Assembly: GCA_005776885.1 (NCBI GenBank)
Contig: SXOD01000043.1
Span: 1 to 46,771, forward strand
Length of the DNA: 46,771 nucleotides
Source of the DNA: Planctomycetia bacterium
GTDB taxonomy: Bacteria > Planctomycetota > Phycisphaerae > Phycisphaerales > SM1A02
Direction: 5' to 3'
The notes under the pieces were generated by a model. That model saw nothing but the letters and a program-made list of their open reading frames with translations, did not search any database and was not told the DNA's origin. Each line of letters opens with the position of its first letter. The stretch's first letter is position 1. This document shows positions 24,167 through 33,065 of the stretch, in pieces. Position numbers and translations under genes: made by a program.

Positions 24167-25636
24167 TTATCGGCGGATTGTCATCGATTTCGGCTCCGTG
24201 AAGTGCCGAAGGGCCTCTTCCCCGCCCTCCCGCCCCAGGCCCGATCGCTTGGCACCGCCGAATGGCGTTCGGAGATCTCGAACCATCCAGCAGTTCGTCC
24301 AGACGATCCCGACTTCCAGCTGGTTTGCGATGCGCGCCGCCGCTGCTGCGTCCTCAGTCCACACCGAGGCCGCGAGCCCGTACGAAGAGTCGTTGGCCAA
24401 CTCGATTGCTTGCGCCTCCGTCGCGAACGACTGCACCGTGACCACGGGACCGAAGACTTCCTCGCGGTTGGTTGGACTGTGCGCACCGAGCCCCGAGAGC
24501 ACCGTCGGCGCGACGAAACAACCATGCGCGCACGCCGTCGGCAAGCGGGATGGATCGATTTTCCCACCGCCGCAATGGACGGTCGCACCGCCAGCACGAG
24601 CCTGGTCAATCGCCGCCATCACCTTGGCTTGGTGCGCTTCACCCACGAGTGATCCAAGTTCGGTCGAGGCTTCCAGCGGATCGCCCACGCGAAGGGCACG
24701 TGCGCGCTGGACGAGGCCATCGATCAGTTCGTCGCGACGCGACTCGTGCACCAGGAGTCGACTGGTGCACAGGCAGATTTGCCCCTGGTTGCGGAAGCAC
24801 GACCGAGCGATCTCGTCCATGTGCCGCGGCAGGTCCGCATCGGCGAGGATGACCGCAGCGTTCTTGCCCCCCATTTCCAGGGCCACCTTCTTGAAGTGCG
24901 GTGCTGCCTCGCGCGCGATCCACTCCCCCACGGCCGTGCTGCCGGTGAACGAAAGCACGGGAATCTCCGGGTGTCGAACGATCGCGGCGCCCACCACATC
25001 ACCTCTCCCATGCACCACATTCAGGACACCCGACGGGAGCCCCGCCTCTTGTGCCAGCGCGCAGAGCATCCACGCCGTGACCGGCGTCACTTCACTCGGC
25101 TTGGCGACGACGGTGCATCCCGCGGCCAGGGCCGGGGCGATCTTCCACGTGAACAGGTAGAGGGGCAAGTTCCACGGGGAGATGCACCCCGCGACACCGG
25201 CGGCGCTGCGCACCACGCGACTGCGGCTGTTCGAACCCGCGTCCTCAAGGTGTTCCTCAAAGTCGAACCGCTCCGCAGCGTCAGCAAAGAACCGGAAATT
25301 GTGCGCCGCGCGGGGGACTTCCACTTCGCGCGCCAGCGTGATCGGCTTCCCGGCATTTTCGGATTCGGCGCGAGCGAGGGGCTCGATGTCCCGTTCGATG
25401 AGCGCCGCGAGCCGGCGCAAGACCGCCGCGCGCTCGGCGGGCGCGGTGCTTCTCCACGAAGGAAGCGCGCGACGAGCAGCTGCAACGGCGGCATCGACCG
25501 TCGCGGCATCGCCCGCGGCCACCCCTCCTATCACTTCCGCGCGCGCAGGGTTGGTGATGGGGAGTCCCGCGGCGGGGGTGTTTGCATCCGCCAGCTCCTG
25601 GAATCGACCATCAATGAAATGCGTGACACGGAGCAC
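24167..25636 (-). CDS. nbaE: 2-aminomuconate-6-semialdehyde dehydrogenase
   Basis: 489 residues from the GTG at 25636; earlier in-frame sequence has no family resemblance. Catalytic residues are Asn156 in SPWNLPLYLFTWKIAPAL, Glu254 in LEMGGKNA and Cys288 in GQICLCTSR. The Pro-Leu-Tyr and Cys-Leu-Cys patterns match the aminomuconate/hydroxymuconate semialdehyde group rather than general aldehyde dehydrogenases. It oxidises the ACMSD product to 2-aminomuconate with NAD+. No gene is visible in the 248 bases upstream to the transporter stop. Confidence 0.88.
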   Translation of the reverse strand: MLRVTHFIDGRFQELADANTPAAGLPITNPARAEVIGGVAAGDAATVDAAVAAARRALPSWRSTAPAERAAVLRRLAALIERDIEPLARAESENAGKPITLAREVEVPRAAHNFRFFADAAERFDFEEHLEDAGSNSRSRVVRSAAGVAGCISPWNLPLYLFTWKIAPALAAGCTVVAKPSEVTPVTAWMLCALAQEAGLPSGVLNVVHGRGDVVGAAIVRHPEIPVLSFTGSTAVGEWIAREAAPHFKKVALEMGGKNAAVILADADLPRHMDEIARSCFRNQGQICLCTSRLLVHESRRDELIDGLVQRARALRVGDPLEASTELGSLVGEAHQAKVMAAIDQARAGGATVHCGGGKIDPSRLPTACAHGCFVAPTVLSGLGAHSPTNREEVFGPVVTVQSFATEAQAIELANDSSYGLAASVWTEDAAAAARIANQLEVGIVWTNCWMVRDLRTPFGGAKRSGLGREGGEEALRHFTEPKSMTIRR

Positions 25637-25884
25637 GGGGGGAAGGTACCCGTGGGGGCTAAGCCACCGCGCTCGCCCAGCGGCCACGACACCAACCACC
25701 GCTAGGTCACGGCTCGTCACGCCTTGATGCTCTGAAGCGGTGGGATATTCGAGTTTTTCTTGAATCGGCCACCTGCTCAACGGTCTTCGCGGGGGCGAAC
25801 GTGCGTTTCGCCGTGCGCACCTGGTTGCCACCTAGCCCCGAGCCATCCAGGGCCACCCAACCCCCTTGAGCTGGCCACCTTGAC

Positions 25885-26844
25885 TCAGTCCCCCGTCTCG
25901 CTCGCCGCGCGGGCGACGTGCCGCGGTCCCTTCCCCTTGGCGGAGAGCATGACGCCGGCCCCGATCACCGCCACCACGCCGCCGGTCCACTGCATGCCGG
26001 TGAGGGTCTCGCCAAAGATCCGTTCGCTCGCGATCGTCACCAGGAAGGGCTGCAGCTGCAGGACACCGCTGGTCACGCTCACGCCGAGCCGCGCGATGCT
26101 TGTGTAGTAGAAGACATGGCCAATGGCGATGCCGATGATCGCTGACACGCCAAGCATCCACAGGTCCGACGAGCTGAGTTGCGGCACATACCCCCCGCGA
26201 TCGCGACCGAACACAAGCATGAGCACGAGCAGTCCCAGCGCCGTCTCTTGCGCGATCACGGAAAACGCCGTGATGGGGTGGTCGTGCACCATGTGCTTGC
26301 GCACGAAGATCCCGTAGCACGCATAGCCAACGGCACTTCCCATCGCGTACGCGATGCCCAGGAGGTTGCTCCCCTCCCACGCCACATCCCCGCCAAGCAA
26401 GACTGGCGCCATGCCGATGATGAGCATCGCCACTCCCACCAGGTAGCGCGCCGTCTTCATGAGTTCGCGCTCCACGGGGAACATGAACCACGCCATGACG
26501 GCCACAAAGATGAGCTGCGTTCGCAGGCAGAAGGTCACCAAGCCTGGGTCAAGCTCGACGAAGGCTGCGGTGAAGCACATCTGCCCGAATATGTTGGCCA
26601 CGCTGGGCCAGAGGGCCGATGTCCAGATGCCCTTGCGCAATCGACCCGACTTCCAGACCCACACGATCCAGGGCAGCCACAACATCGCGCTGAATCCGTA
26701 GCGCCATCCGTTGTTGGTCCAGGGGTCGATCCGCTCGCCGAGTTCGCGCAGGAACAGCGGCACCGTGCTCCAGCCAAGGAGCGTCAAGATGACGGTGACC
26801 GCACCCAGCCATCGGTTCGTGGGGTGGTGTGGTTGGTGCGACAT
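25885..26844 (-). CDS. EamA/DMT-family transporter
   Basis: 319 residues with ten predicted membrane helices in two EamA repeats (opening LTLLGWSTVPLFLRELG; second half beginning near SAVGYACYGIFVRK). Such carriers move amino acids, metabolites or nucleotide precursors across the inner membrane, often outward. Its position directly upstream of the dehydrogenase suggests a kynurenine-pathway compound, but the substrate cannot be read from sequence. A short charged tail follows the last helix. Confidence 0.85.
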   Translation of the reverse strand: MSHQPHHPTNRWLGAVTVILTLLGWSTVPLFLRELGERIDPWTNNGWRYGFSAMLWLPWIVWVWKSGRLRKGIWTSALWPSVANIFGQMCFTAAFVELDPGLVTFCLRTQLIFVAVMAWFMFPVERELMKTARYLVGVAMLIIGMAPVLLGGDVAWEGSNLLGIAYAMGSAVGYACYGIFVRKHMVHDHPITAFSVIAQETALGLLVLMLVFGRDRGGYVPQLSSSDLWMLGVSAIIGIAIGHVFYYTSIARLGVSVTSGVLQLQPFLVTIASERIFGETLTGMQWTGGVVAVIGAGVMLSAKGKGPRHVARAASETGD

Positions 26845-26895
26845 GCTGGGGAGCGTGTGTCGGATCGAGTCCGCGCGGCTGTGGCTCGTGGCGAT

Positions 26896-27720
26896 TCAGT
26901 TCCCCGCCAGGCGAGCTCCGTCGACGGGGAGATTGACGCCGCTCACATAACTGGCCGCTGGGCTGGCCAAGAACAAGACCGCCGCCGCAATCTCCTCAGG
27001 CGAACCCAGCCGCCCCGCCGGGATGCCGGCAATGGCAGCCTTGCGAACTTCATCCTCTGAGGAGCCAGACCTCGACGCCTTCCCCTTGAAGAGCGACTGC
27101 AGGCGCGCGGTGTCGGTGAATCCCGGCAGAACCGTGTTGGCGGTGATCCCGAATCCGCTCAGTTCCTGCGCCAGCGACCGAGACCAGTTGGCCACCGCCG
27201 CTCGAATGGTGTTGCTCACGCCAAGCCCCTTGATTGGCGTCACGACGCTGGTCGAAGTGATGTTGACGATGCGACCGTAGCCGGCCGACCGCATGCCTGG
27301 CGCAAAGGCTCGCACCAACGCCTGCCCAGTCATCACATGCATCTCGAAGGCCTTCGCGTAGTCGGTGGGCTCCGCGTCCACCGCAAACCCCGCCGCCGGG
27401 CCGCCGGTGTTGTGCACGACGATGTGGATCGTGCGCCGTGCCGCGAGTCCATCCGCCGCGGCCTGCACGGCTCGCCAGTCGCCGTAATCAACGCAGCACA
27501 CGCCGTGTTCCTGTTTCACCGAGGTTCCGCCGCCGGACGCACCACCGCACGCCGGCAACTCGCCCAGCACCTTCTGGAGTCCTTCGTCATTGCGCCCCGC
27601 GACGATGACACTCGCCCCGGCACGAGCCAGCGCCATCGCGCACGCTCGTCCAATGCCTTGTGACGCGCCCCCGACGAACGCCGTCTTCCCTGCGATCGAG
27701 AAACACGTCGGGAAACTCAT
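26896..27720 (-). CDS. Short-chain dehydrogenase/reductase-fold protein with altered catalytic site
   Basis: 274 residues from the ATG at 27720. The cofactor motif GGASQGIGRA and the NTGGP variant of NNAG are clear, and the end (PAASYVSGVNLPVDGA) is standard. Aligning ITSTSVVTPIKGLGVSNTIR with classical members puts Ser where the catalytic Tyr should be and Arg in place of Lys. This NSGGP/SN-x2-R subgroup is, as far as I recall, recurrent in bacteria but not well assigned. It may be a reductase with another mechanism or a non-enzymatic binder. Confidence 0.8.
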   Translation of the reverse strand: MSFPTCFSIAGKTAFVGGASQGIGRACAMALARAGASVIVAGRNDEGLQKVLGELPACGGASGGGTSVKQEHGVCCVDYGDWRAVQAAADGLAARRTIHIVVHNTGGPAAGFAVDAEPTDYAKAFEMHVMTGQALVRAFAPGMRSAGYGRIVNITSTSVVTPIKGLGVSNTIRAAVANWSRSLAQELSGFGITANTVLPGFTDTARLQSLFKGKASRSGSSEDEVRKAAIAGIPAGRLGSPEEIAAAVLFLASPAASYVSGVNLPVDGARLAGN

Positions 27721-27790
27721 CGATGAGGTGGCACAGGATGACGATGCGGCGCATGACATGGCGCGGGATGGTAGTCCGCAGGGCGCCGCA

Positions 27791-28246
27791 CTACTCCCGC
27801 GCGTAGGTCACATACGCCACGCCCGCCTCGCCAAAGAGCGTGCGTGCCTTGGCGATGCTGTCCATCCACGCCGCGTCGCCTCCCGACTCCACGTCGTAGC
27901 ACACCACTTCCCTGAGGCCGGCCTGGATGATCGCCAGCGAACACGCCACGCAGGGACTGAAGGTCGTGAAGACTGAGCAGCCTTCTGGCGATGCCCCATG
28001 CCGGGCGCAGGTGAGGATCGCGTTGAGCTCGGCGTGGCAGGTCAGTTCGTACTTGGCCGGGCGCTGGAGTCGCTCTTCGTGGTCATGCACGCCCTGCGGC
28101 AGGCCGTTGTAGCCGGTGCTCACCACTCGCCTCGATGGCGCAACGATCACGGCGCCCACGCCTCGAGAAGGATCCTTGCTCCAGGTGCCGATCTGCTCGG
28201 CCAAGGCGAGAAATCGTCGATCCCATTTTTCGCCGTGGCTGCTCAC
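27791..28246 (-). CDS. dCMP deaminase-family zinc enzyme
   Basis: 151 residues from the GTG at 28246, which overlaps the protease stop by four bases; earlier in-frame sequence lies within that gene. The zinc and catalytic residues are in CHAELNAIL (His and Glu) and FSPCVACSLAI (two Cys). RGVGAVIVAP and YNGLPQGV fit the dCMP/ComEB group, which makes dUMP for thymidylate synthesis. The coupling to a protease is unexpected and functional linkage is unclear. Confidence 0.88.
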   Translation of the reverse strand: MSSHGEKWDRRFLALAEQIGTWSKDPSRGVGAVIVAPSRRVVSTGYNGLPQGVHDHEERLQRPAKYELTCHAELNAILTCARHGASPEGCSVFTTFSPCVACSLAIIQAGLREVVCYDVESGGDAAWMDSIAKARTLFGEAGVAYVTYARE

Positions 28247-30690
28247 TGGGGTACCTGTGGTTGGTCGCTTGCTCGCGTGTCCGGCTTCACTGGCGTGAGG
28301 ATAAGCGAGCGGATCGACAGCGTCGACGGCGCATCGGGGGCGCTCACTTCCAACACGCACTCGCCGGCCGGCAGGTGCACGTCGCCCACAAGCTTGCGGA
28401 CAAAGCGGCTCCGGACCGTCTTCTTGAGGGGAGCCTCGGTGGAATCGCCACCGACCACTTGAACCAGGACTCGCTTCACTGGGCCTTGTCGATCCCCCGG
28501 CAGGCTGTACCGGACATCCACCTGGTATCGACCCTCCACCGGGACGTGAAGGTTCCAGCGGATCGAATCCGCTGGTGACTCAAATCCATCCAACGAGCCC
28601 TCGGAGCCTCGAGTCGGGATGGAGTACCGCATGTCGCGACCGATCGGCTCCGCCGACGCGGGCGAGAGCGTCGACTCCGATTCGACGCTCACCTCAATGG
28701 GGGGAAGCGGCGCCGACAAGCCCACGGGCTGCTTCCCGGCGGCCATGTCCACACGCATGACATCCAGCGCGCGCGCGACACGGTCGGCGCTCAAGGCATA
28801 CGTGCGAGTTCGATCCACGCGCGCGATGTTGAGCCCCACGACGTGTCCATCAAGGTCCACGACGGGAGCACCCATCTCGTCGGCCGCCAGCACGCTGTCA
28901 TGTTGGACGACGCTCCCAAACCCGCTTGAACGCCGGCTCGCCGGTGCATCGGGCGTGGAGGCCGGGGGGCCAGATTCTCGCGGTCGCACGGCGCCGCGTG
29001 CGGTCAACTTGATGCGCTCGCCGTCGCGCGCCAGTTCCAGCACCATCGCCTCGCCGATCGCGTGTCGACGGACGACGTCGCCAAGCACCTGCTGCGTGGG
29101 GATGGGCACGTCATCGACACTCACGAGGAGGTCTCCCTCCCGCACACCCGCCGCCTCGGCGGGACTGCCTCGGGTGAGCATGCGCACCCACACGGCGCCG
29201 GGCACTCCCGCGCCCTCCAGCTCCTGCTTTTCCGCCTCCCGAACCCCAACGCCGAGGAATGCGCTCGTGACGTCGCGGCGCGAGGTCGTGCGTTCACGAA
29301 GTGCCACGGCGCCGATCGCCATGGCCGCGCCATCGGCACCTGGGCTGACCAGCAACATGCCTTCATCCAGCACCGAGCCATCCGGTGCGGCCCGCTGTGC
29401 CAGCGCGGCGCTCGAAAAGTCCACCGGTGCGTGACCCGGCTCGTTCGTGGCCAGGAGTGCAAGGTCTACTTCAGGTCGCGCCGCGACCATCGTCGCTGAC
29501 ACCATCGCTCCATCTGGCATCGTGACGAAGATGCCCCTTCCGTCCGCTGGGAGCTCGGATCGCTTGGTGAGGAGGTGCCCGGCATCGTCCACCACGGTCG
29601 CCAGGGCGACAGCGTGGTCGTGGACGTAGACGACGCCCACGGAGACCGAAGCCAACTTGCAGGTGTCGGCGACGGCACGCAAGAGCACCCGCGACTCGCG
29701 CGATACGGCGTCTTCCGATTCCCGGGTCCGGTCAAAGTCTGGCCCGCGCCGCCGCCCGCGCCGCGGAGCTTCGCCCTCCTCTCCCCCAGCTTCGCCCTGC
29801 TCTCCCCCAGCTTCGCCCTGCGGGGCGGCGCTCCCGTCATCGCCCGAGTCGGGCATCGGCGTGGATTCCGACCCACCGGCTCCCGAGTCGTCCGTCGGCG
29901 CCGCGCCCTCCTGCGCGACGACGGCAGGCATCGCCTTGGCCGGCAATTCCGCCTTGAGTCGATCCAGGTCCGGGAGGACCGGTACCAGGCTGGTGGCGGT
30001 GCTCTGCCACGACAATCCTCCGGCACTGGACACGATGCCGATGAGTTCGCCATCGGCGGTGAAGACACCGCCTCCGGAATCGCCGCTGGCAAATGGGGCA
30101 TCGACCAGCAGCACCAACTCATCTTGTGCCAGCATTCGACCCATCCGCATCGCGGGTGGAATCCAGTCATCCATCTCCGGTCCGTAGGTGTGGCCAAGCG
30201 CCAGCATCCACTCTCCATTCGAGAGGGTTGCCGGCGATCGCATCGTCGCGGGCACCAGCTTGACTCCCTTGGGATCGACCTTGATGAGCCCCCAGTCACG
30301 CCGACCTTGGAACACCTGCCCTGCCGTGACGCCGGAGAGTTCCGTGCCGTCGAAGAGTTTCACGCGGCATGCTCGACCTGCCGAGTCGCCGACGTGGCCA
30401 GCCGTGACTATCCATCCGTCTTCAGAGATGATCGTGCCCGACCCCGAGCTGCCGCGATTGGATCCTGAGGCGCTCATGAGGACGGCGACGCTTGAGCCAA
30501 TCGCCCGATCGGCGCCCGCGCGATACCTGGCCTCCAGCGCCCGCACCTCGTCCAGCGTGTCGATCGCCTCGTCATCGGCCGGTCCCGTGGCCACGGCGGG
30601 CACGAAGGCAACAGTGCCGCCCGCGAGGGCCACCGCCACGGATGCCCCGGCGATCGCACCCCCGCGCCACACAGGATGAAGGAAACTCAT
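28243..30690 (-). CDS. Exported trypsin-like serine protease with PDZ and C-terminal beta domains
   Basis: 815 residues from the ATG at 30690. A signal or anchor helix (9-30) is followed by an HtrA-like protease with His99 (VTAGHV), Asp132 (RRDWGLIKV) and Ser205 (ASGDSGGGVF). A low-complexity acidic linker (GEAGGEQ repeats) leads to a second trypsin-like unit without an evident triad, into which a PDZ domain (SPAEAAGVREGDLLVSVDDV) is placed. The last ~100 residues look like a carbohydrate-binding beta sandwich (WNLHVPVEGRYQVDVRYSL). Probably envelope quality control or surface processing; substrates unknown. Confidence 0.82.
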   Translation of the reverse strand: MSFLHPVWRGGAIAGASVAVALAGGTVAFVPAVATGPADDEAIDTLDEVRALEARYRAGADRAIGSSVAVLMSASGSNRGSSGSGTIISEDGWIVTAGHVGDSAGRACRVKLFDGTELSGVTAGQVFQGRRDWGLIKVDPKGVKLVPATMRSPATLSNGEWMLALGHTYGPEMDDWIPPAMRMGRMLAQDELVLLVDAPFASGDSGGGVFTADGELIGIVSSAGGLSWQSTATSLVPVLPDLDRLKAELPAKAMPAVVAQEGAAPTDDSGAGGSESTPMPDSGDDGSAAPQGEAGGEQGEAGGEEGEAPRRGRRRGPDFDRTRESEDAVSRESRVLLRAVADTCKLASVSVGVVYVHDHAVALATVVDDAGHLLTKRSELPADGRGIFVTMPDGAMVSATMVAARPEVDLALLATNEPGHAPVDFSSAALAQRAAPDGSVLDEGMLLVSPGADGAAMAIGAVALRERTTSRRDVTSAFLGVGVREAEKQELEGAGVPGAVWVRMLTRGSPAEAAGVREGDLLVSVDDVPIPTQQVLGDVVRRHAIGEAMVLELARDGERIKLTARGAVRPRESGPPASTPDAPASRRSSGFGSVVQHDSVLAADEMGAPVVDLDGHVVGLNIARVDRTRTYALSADRVARALDVMRVDMAAGKQPVGLSAPLPPIEVSVESESTLSPASAEPIGRDMRYSIPTRGSEGSLDGFESPADSIRWNLHVPVEGRYQVDVRYSLPGDRQGPVKRVLVQVVGGDSTEAPLKKTVRSRFVRKLVGDVHLPAGECVLEVSAPDAPSTLSIRSLILTPVKPDTRASDQPQVPQ
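29767..29820. repeat. 21-bp tandem repeat in the protease linker
   Basis: About two and a half copies of a 21-base unit beginning AGCTTCGCCCTG. They encode the acidic GEAGGEQ/GEAGGEE linker between the two protease units and keep the frame. Confidence 0.8.
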
Positions 30691-30758
30691 GAAGAGAGCG
30701 TAGTCCGCAGCCACGCCGGGAGATCGCGAGAATCGCACTTCGACCCGGAAGTGACGTT

Positions 30759-31670
30759 CTACAGGTCCGCCGGAACGGGCGACACCATCTGGGGAATCTT
30801 GAGGCTCATCCCGCCCGGGGAGTGTTGCAGGTCGGACTCCAGTGCCTCAAGCCGCATGGCCACTTCGGTCATCGACGACACTCGATCCCCGGCCTGTGGC
30901 TCCACGCAATCCAGGACCAGCTTGCCGAAGTCGGGATGGACCGATGGATTCCTCAGGTGTGGTGGGTCGGCTCGACGAATGCTGGCGGTCGGGATGGCCT
31001 TCACGGCACCGTCCACGGATCCTGGTGGCACCACCGTCGGGATGACGTCATGGACAAGCGTCCAGTACATCGTCGCGCCGAAGTTGTAGATGTCCGTGGC
31101 ACCCGTGATCGGCTCACGATGGCCTTGTTCCGGGGCGATGTAGCCGGGCGTCCCCTGGACCCGCTTCTTGCGCTCGCCGTTGGCGCAAGCCTGGCCGAGG
31201 TCGATGACCTTCACGCCATCATTCGTGACCAGGATGTTGTTGGGCTTCATGTCCGCGTGGACGAAGCCCTTCTCGTGCATGTGCGCCAAGCCGCGCGCGA
31301 CCTGGGCAAAGATGCCGGCCGCCTGGCGATTGCTGGTGAGGCCAAGGTTGTCGAGGCTGGGTCCATCCACGAACTCCAGGAGGAGGCCCACTTCGACCCG
31401 CTTCCAGAACTTCAGGCCCTCGCGCGAACGGAAGATCTGCTTGACGCCCCGGATGGCCGGGTGCGCAACCTTGGAGCCGATTTCATACTCCTGCTCCACC
31501 TGGATCAGCCAGCGATCATCCTTGTCGCCATCTTCGAGTCGGACGTGCTTGAGCGTCGAGAGTTCACGCGACTTGGGGTCTTGCACGACGTACAGCGTGG
31601 AACGGGCGCCAGTCCCGAGGCTGGCGATCACCTTGAAGCCGTACAACTGCTTGACGTCTGTAATGCTCAC
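30759..31670 (-). CDS. Serine/threonine protein kinase
   Basis: 303 residues, a kinase domain with only a short tail. The glycine loop is LGTGARSTLY, the ATP Lys is Lys41 (LSTLKHV), the catalytic loop HADMKPNNILV (138-148) and the metal loop DLG (157-159) replaces DFG. GTPGYIAPE is the activation segment end. HAD instead of HRD suggests activity without activation-loop phosphorylation. No membrane or sensor domain is attached, so it is probably cytoplasmic. It lies 68 bases upstream of the protease gene and downstream of envelope genes. Confidence 0.88.
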   Translation of the reverse strand: MSITDVKQLYGFKVIASLGTGARSTLYVVQDPKSRELSTLKHVRLEDGDKDDRWLIQVEQEYEIGSKVAHPAIRGVKQIFRSREGLKFWKRVEVGLLLEFVDGPSLDNLGLTSNRQAAGIFAQVARGLAHMHEKGFVHADMKPNNILVTNDGVKVIDLGQACANGERKKRVQGTPGYIAPEQGHREPITGATDIYNFGATMYWTLVHDVIPTVVPPGSVDGAVKAIPTASIRRADPPHLRNPSVHPDFGKLVLDCVEPQAGDRVSSMTEVAMRLEALESDLQHSPGGMSLKIPQMVSPVPADL

Positions 31671-31890
31671 GGTCTACGAATGGCCCTTCAGCCGGCTGTC
31701 TGCACGCCACCCGGCCCAAGCGAACGGCCCCATGACCACCTCGAGGGAGGGTGCCTGGGGTTGAGTAGTTGGCCCCACAAGTGACCACCGGGATTGGCGG
31801 CCGAGAGAAATGCACTGGCCAGTCTATCGAGACACGCCCGAGCGACGCAAGTGTTTCGAAGCCGGGATTTCATTCCAGCCCCGACGGTGT

Positions 31891-32637
31891 TCACCGGACC
31901 ACGGACTCACGCAGCGAGGACTCGAACCATGCGGCCGGGAAGTGGGTCCCAGGGCCAGTGGTGCCGGGAAGATCCGAGGCCAGGTAGACCTGCTCGGATG
32001 GAATATTTAGTTCGCGCTGGAGTTCCGAGACCAGTTCCAGCAGTTCGTGGAGCTGCCGCGGGGTAAAGGCGCGCCGGTCGCCGTGGCCGATGAGGCAGAC
32101 CGAAATCGTCCCCTTCAGGAGCTCATTCCCGGTGAGCGCCACCTGGCGAGCTCCTCCTGGCGCGGGCTGAATGGCCTGGGAGCCGAGGTGCGCCCCGGGG
32201 AGCTGTCGATTCCATCGGTAGCCGACGTGCACCGCTCCGTCTCCGAGCCCTGTGCCGTTGCCGATCAGGAAGTGGTGGCCCAGGCCGGCCCGTCCGTCCG
32301 CGACGTGGTCCCTGGCCATCGACTCGGCAGTCCCTCCCATGGTGCCCGAATGGTGGATCACGATCGCCTTCCACTGCCCTGGGACCAGCGCGGCGCCGCG
32401 GGGAGCAATACCGCCGTCTGACGATTTGTCAGTGGACTGGGCGACGCTGGCGGAGGCATCCTTGGTGACGATGGTCGCCAGGCTGATGGCCGGGGACGGG
32501 ACGGCCGACTGACCATCGTGCCCCCGCTCACTCAGGATCAGGCCGCCAACGACCACGGTGGAGGCCGCGATGAGCGAAGTCCACACAATGCGTGCCCGGT
32601 GTGAATCAGACGGGGTGGCTGGCTTGCTCCTGGACAT
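31891..32637 (-). CDS. Membrane-anchored peptidoglycan-recognition/amidase-fold protein, degenerate site
   Basis: 248 residues from the ATG at 32637 (GGAG upstream); a start at 32742 adds 35 residues. One membrane helix (about 19-37) is followed by a linker and an amidase_2/PGRP-like domain: WKAIVIHHSG, GLGHHFLIGNGTG, VGYRWNRQ and GAHLGSQA. In active members the C-terminal zinc ligands lie in a HGDV-x4-CPG stretch; here it reads SDLPGTTGPG, so that His and Cys are absent. It may bind peptidoglycan without cutting it. It sits between two small lipoprotein genes and a kinase gene. Confidence 0.72.
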   Translation of the reverse strand: MSRSKPATPSDSHRARIVWTSLIAASTVVVGGLILSERGHDGQSAVPSPAISLATIVTKDASASVAQSTDKSSDGGIAPRGAALVPGQWKAIVIHHSGTMGGTAESMARDHVADGRAGLGHHFLIGNGTGLGDGAVHVGYRWNRQLPGAHLGSQAIQPAPGGARQVALTGNELLKGTISVCLIGHGDRRAFTPRQLHELLELVSELQRELNIPSEQVYLASDLPGTTGPGTHFPAAWFESSLRESVVR

Positions 32638-32807
32638 CCGTGTCAACTCCACTTGGCCGTTCGAGGCATTTCGGGGTCGTTCGTCGTGTCCCGCGCCCAT
32701 CCGTGGCGCAGGCTGCATGTGTTCATCGGCCATGCGACGCATTCAACTTTCGCTCATTCGTGATTGCACGAAGAATCATTCGCAACCATCGCCGCGCGCG
32801 AGCCCGA

Positions 32808-33065
32808 TCACTGCGTCGTCGGCGTGAGTCGAGCACGCAGTGCCGGCTGTGACCGACCGTATAGGTCGGACTCCTGGCTCACCGCGTCTTGCTGTCGCAT
32901 GCGGTCGTACGTCTCGAACTGCGTGCGAGGCTCGTTGGGGCCAAAGAGCTTTCGCTGACAACCCATTGTGGTCGCCAAGGACGCCACCACTACGACTGGC
33001 ACGACGCACCATCGCCATCGCTTCCGGGCCGCCGAGGCTGAATCGATCTGGCCAGAGGTCATCAT
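32808..33065 (-). CDS. Small lipoprotein, unknown function
   Basis: 85 residues from the ATG at 33065, which overlaps the upstream stop (ATGA); a second ATG directly follows. The n-region AARKRWRW, a hydrophobic core and the lipobox TTMGC predict a lipoprotein of about 50 mature residues. The mature start, CQRKLFGPNE, resembles the CQAKILTPNE start of the neighbour, suggesting duplication. The rest is polar with Gln and Arg. No known domain. Confidence 0.6.
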   Translation of the reverse strand: MMTSGQIDSASAARKRWRWCVVPVVVVASLATTMGCQRKLFGPNEPRTQFETYDRMRQQDAVSQESDLYGRSQPALRARLTPTTQ

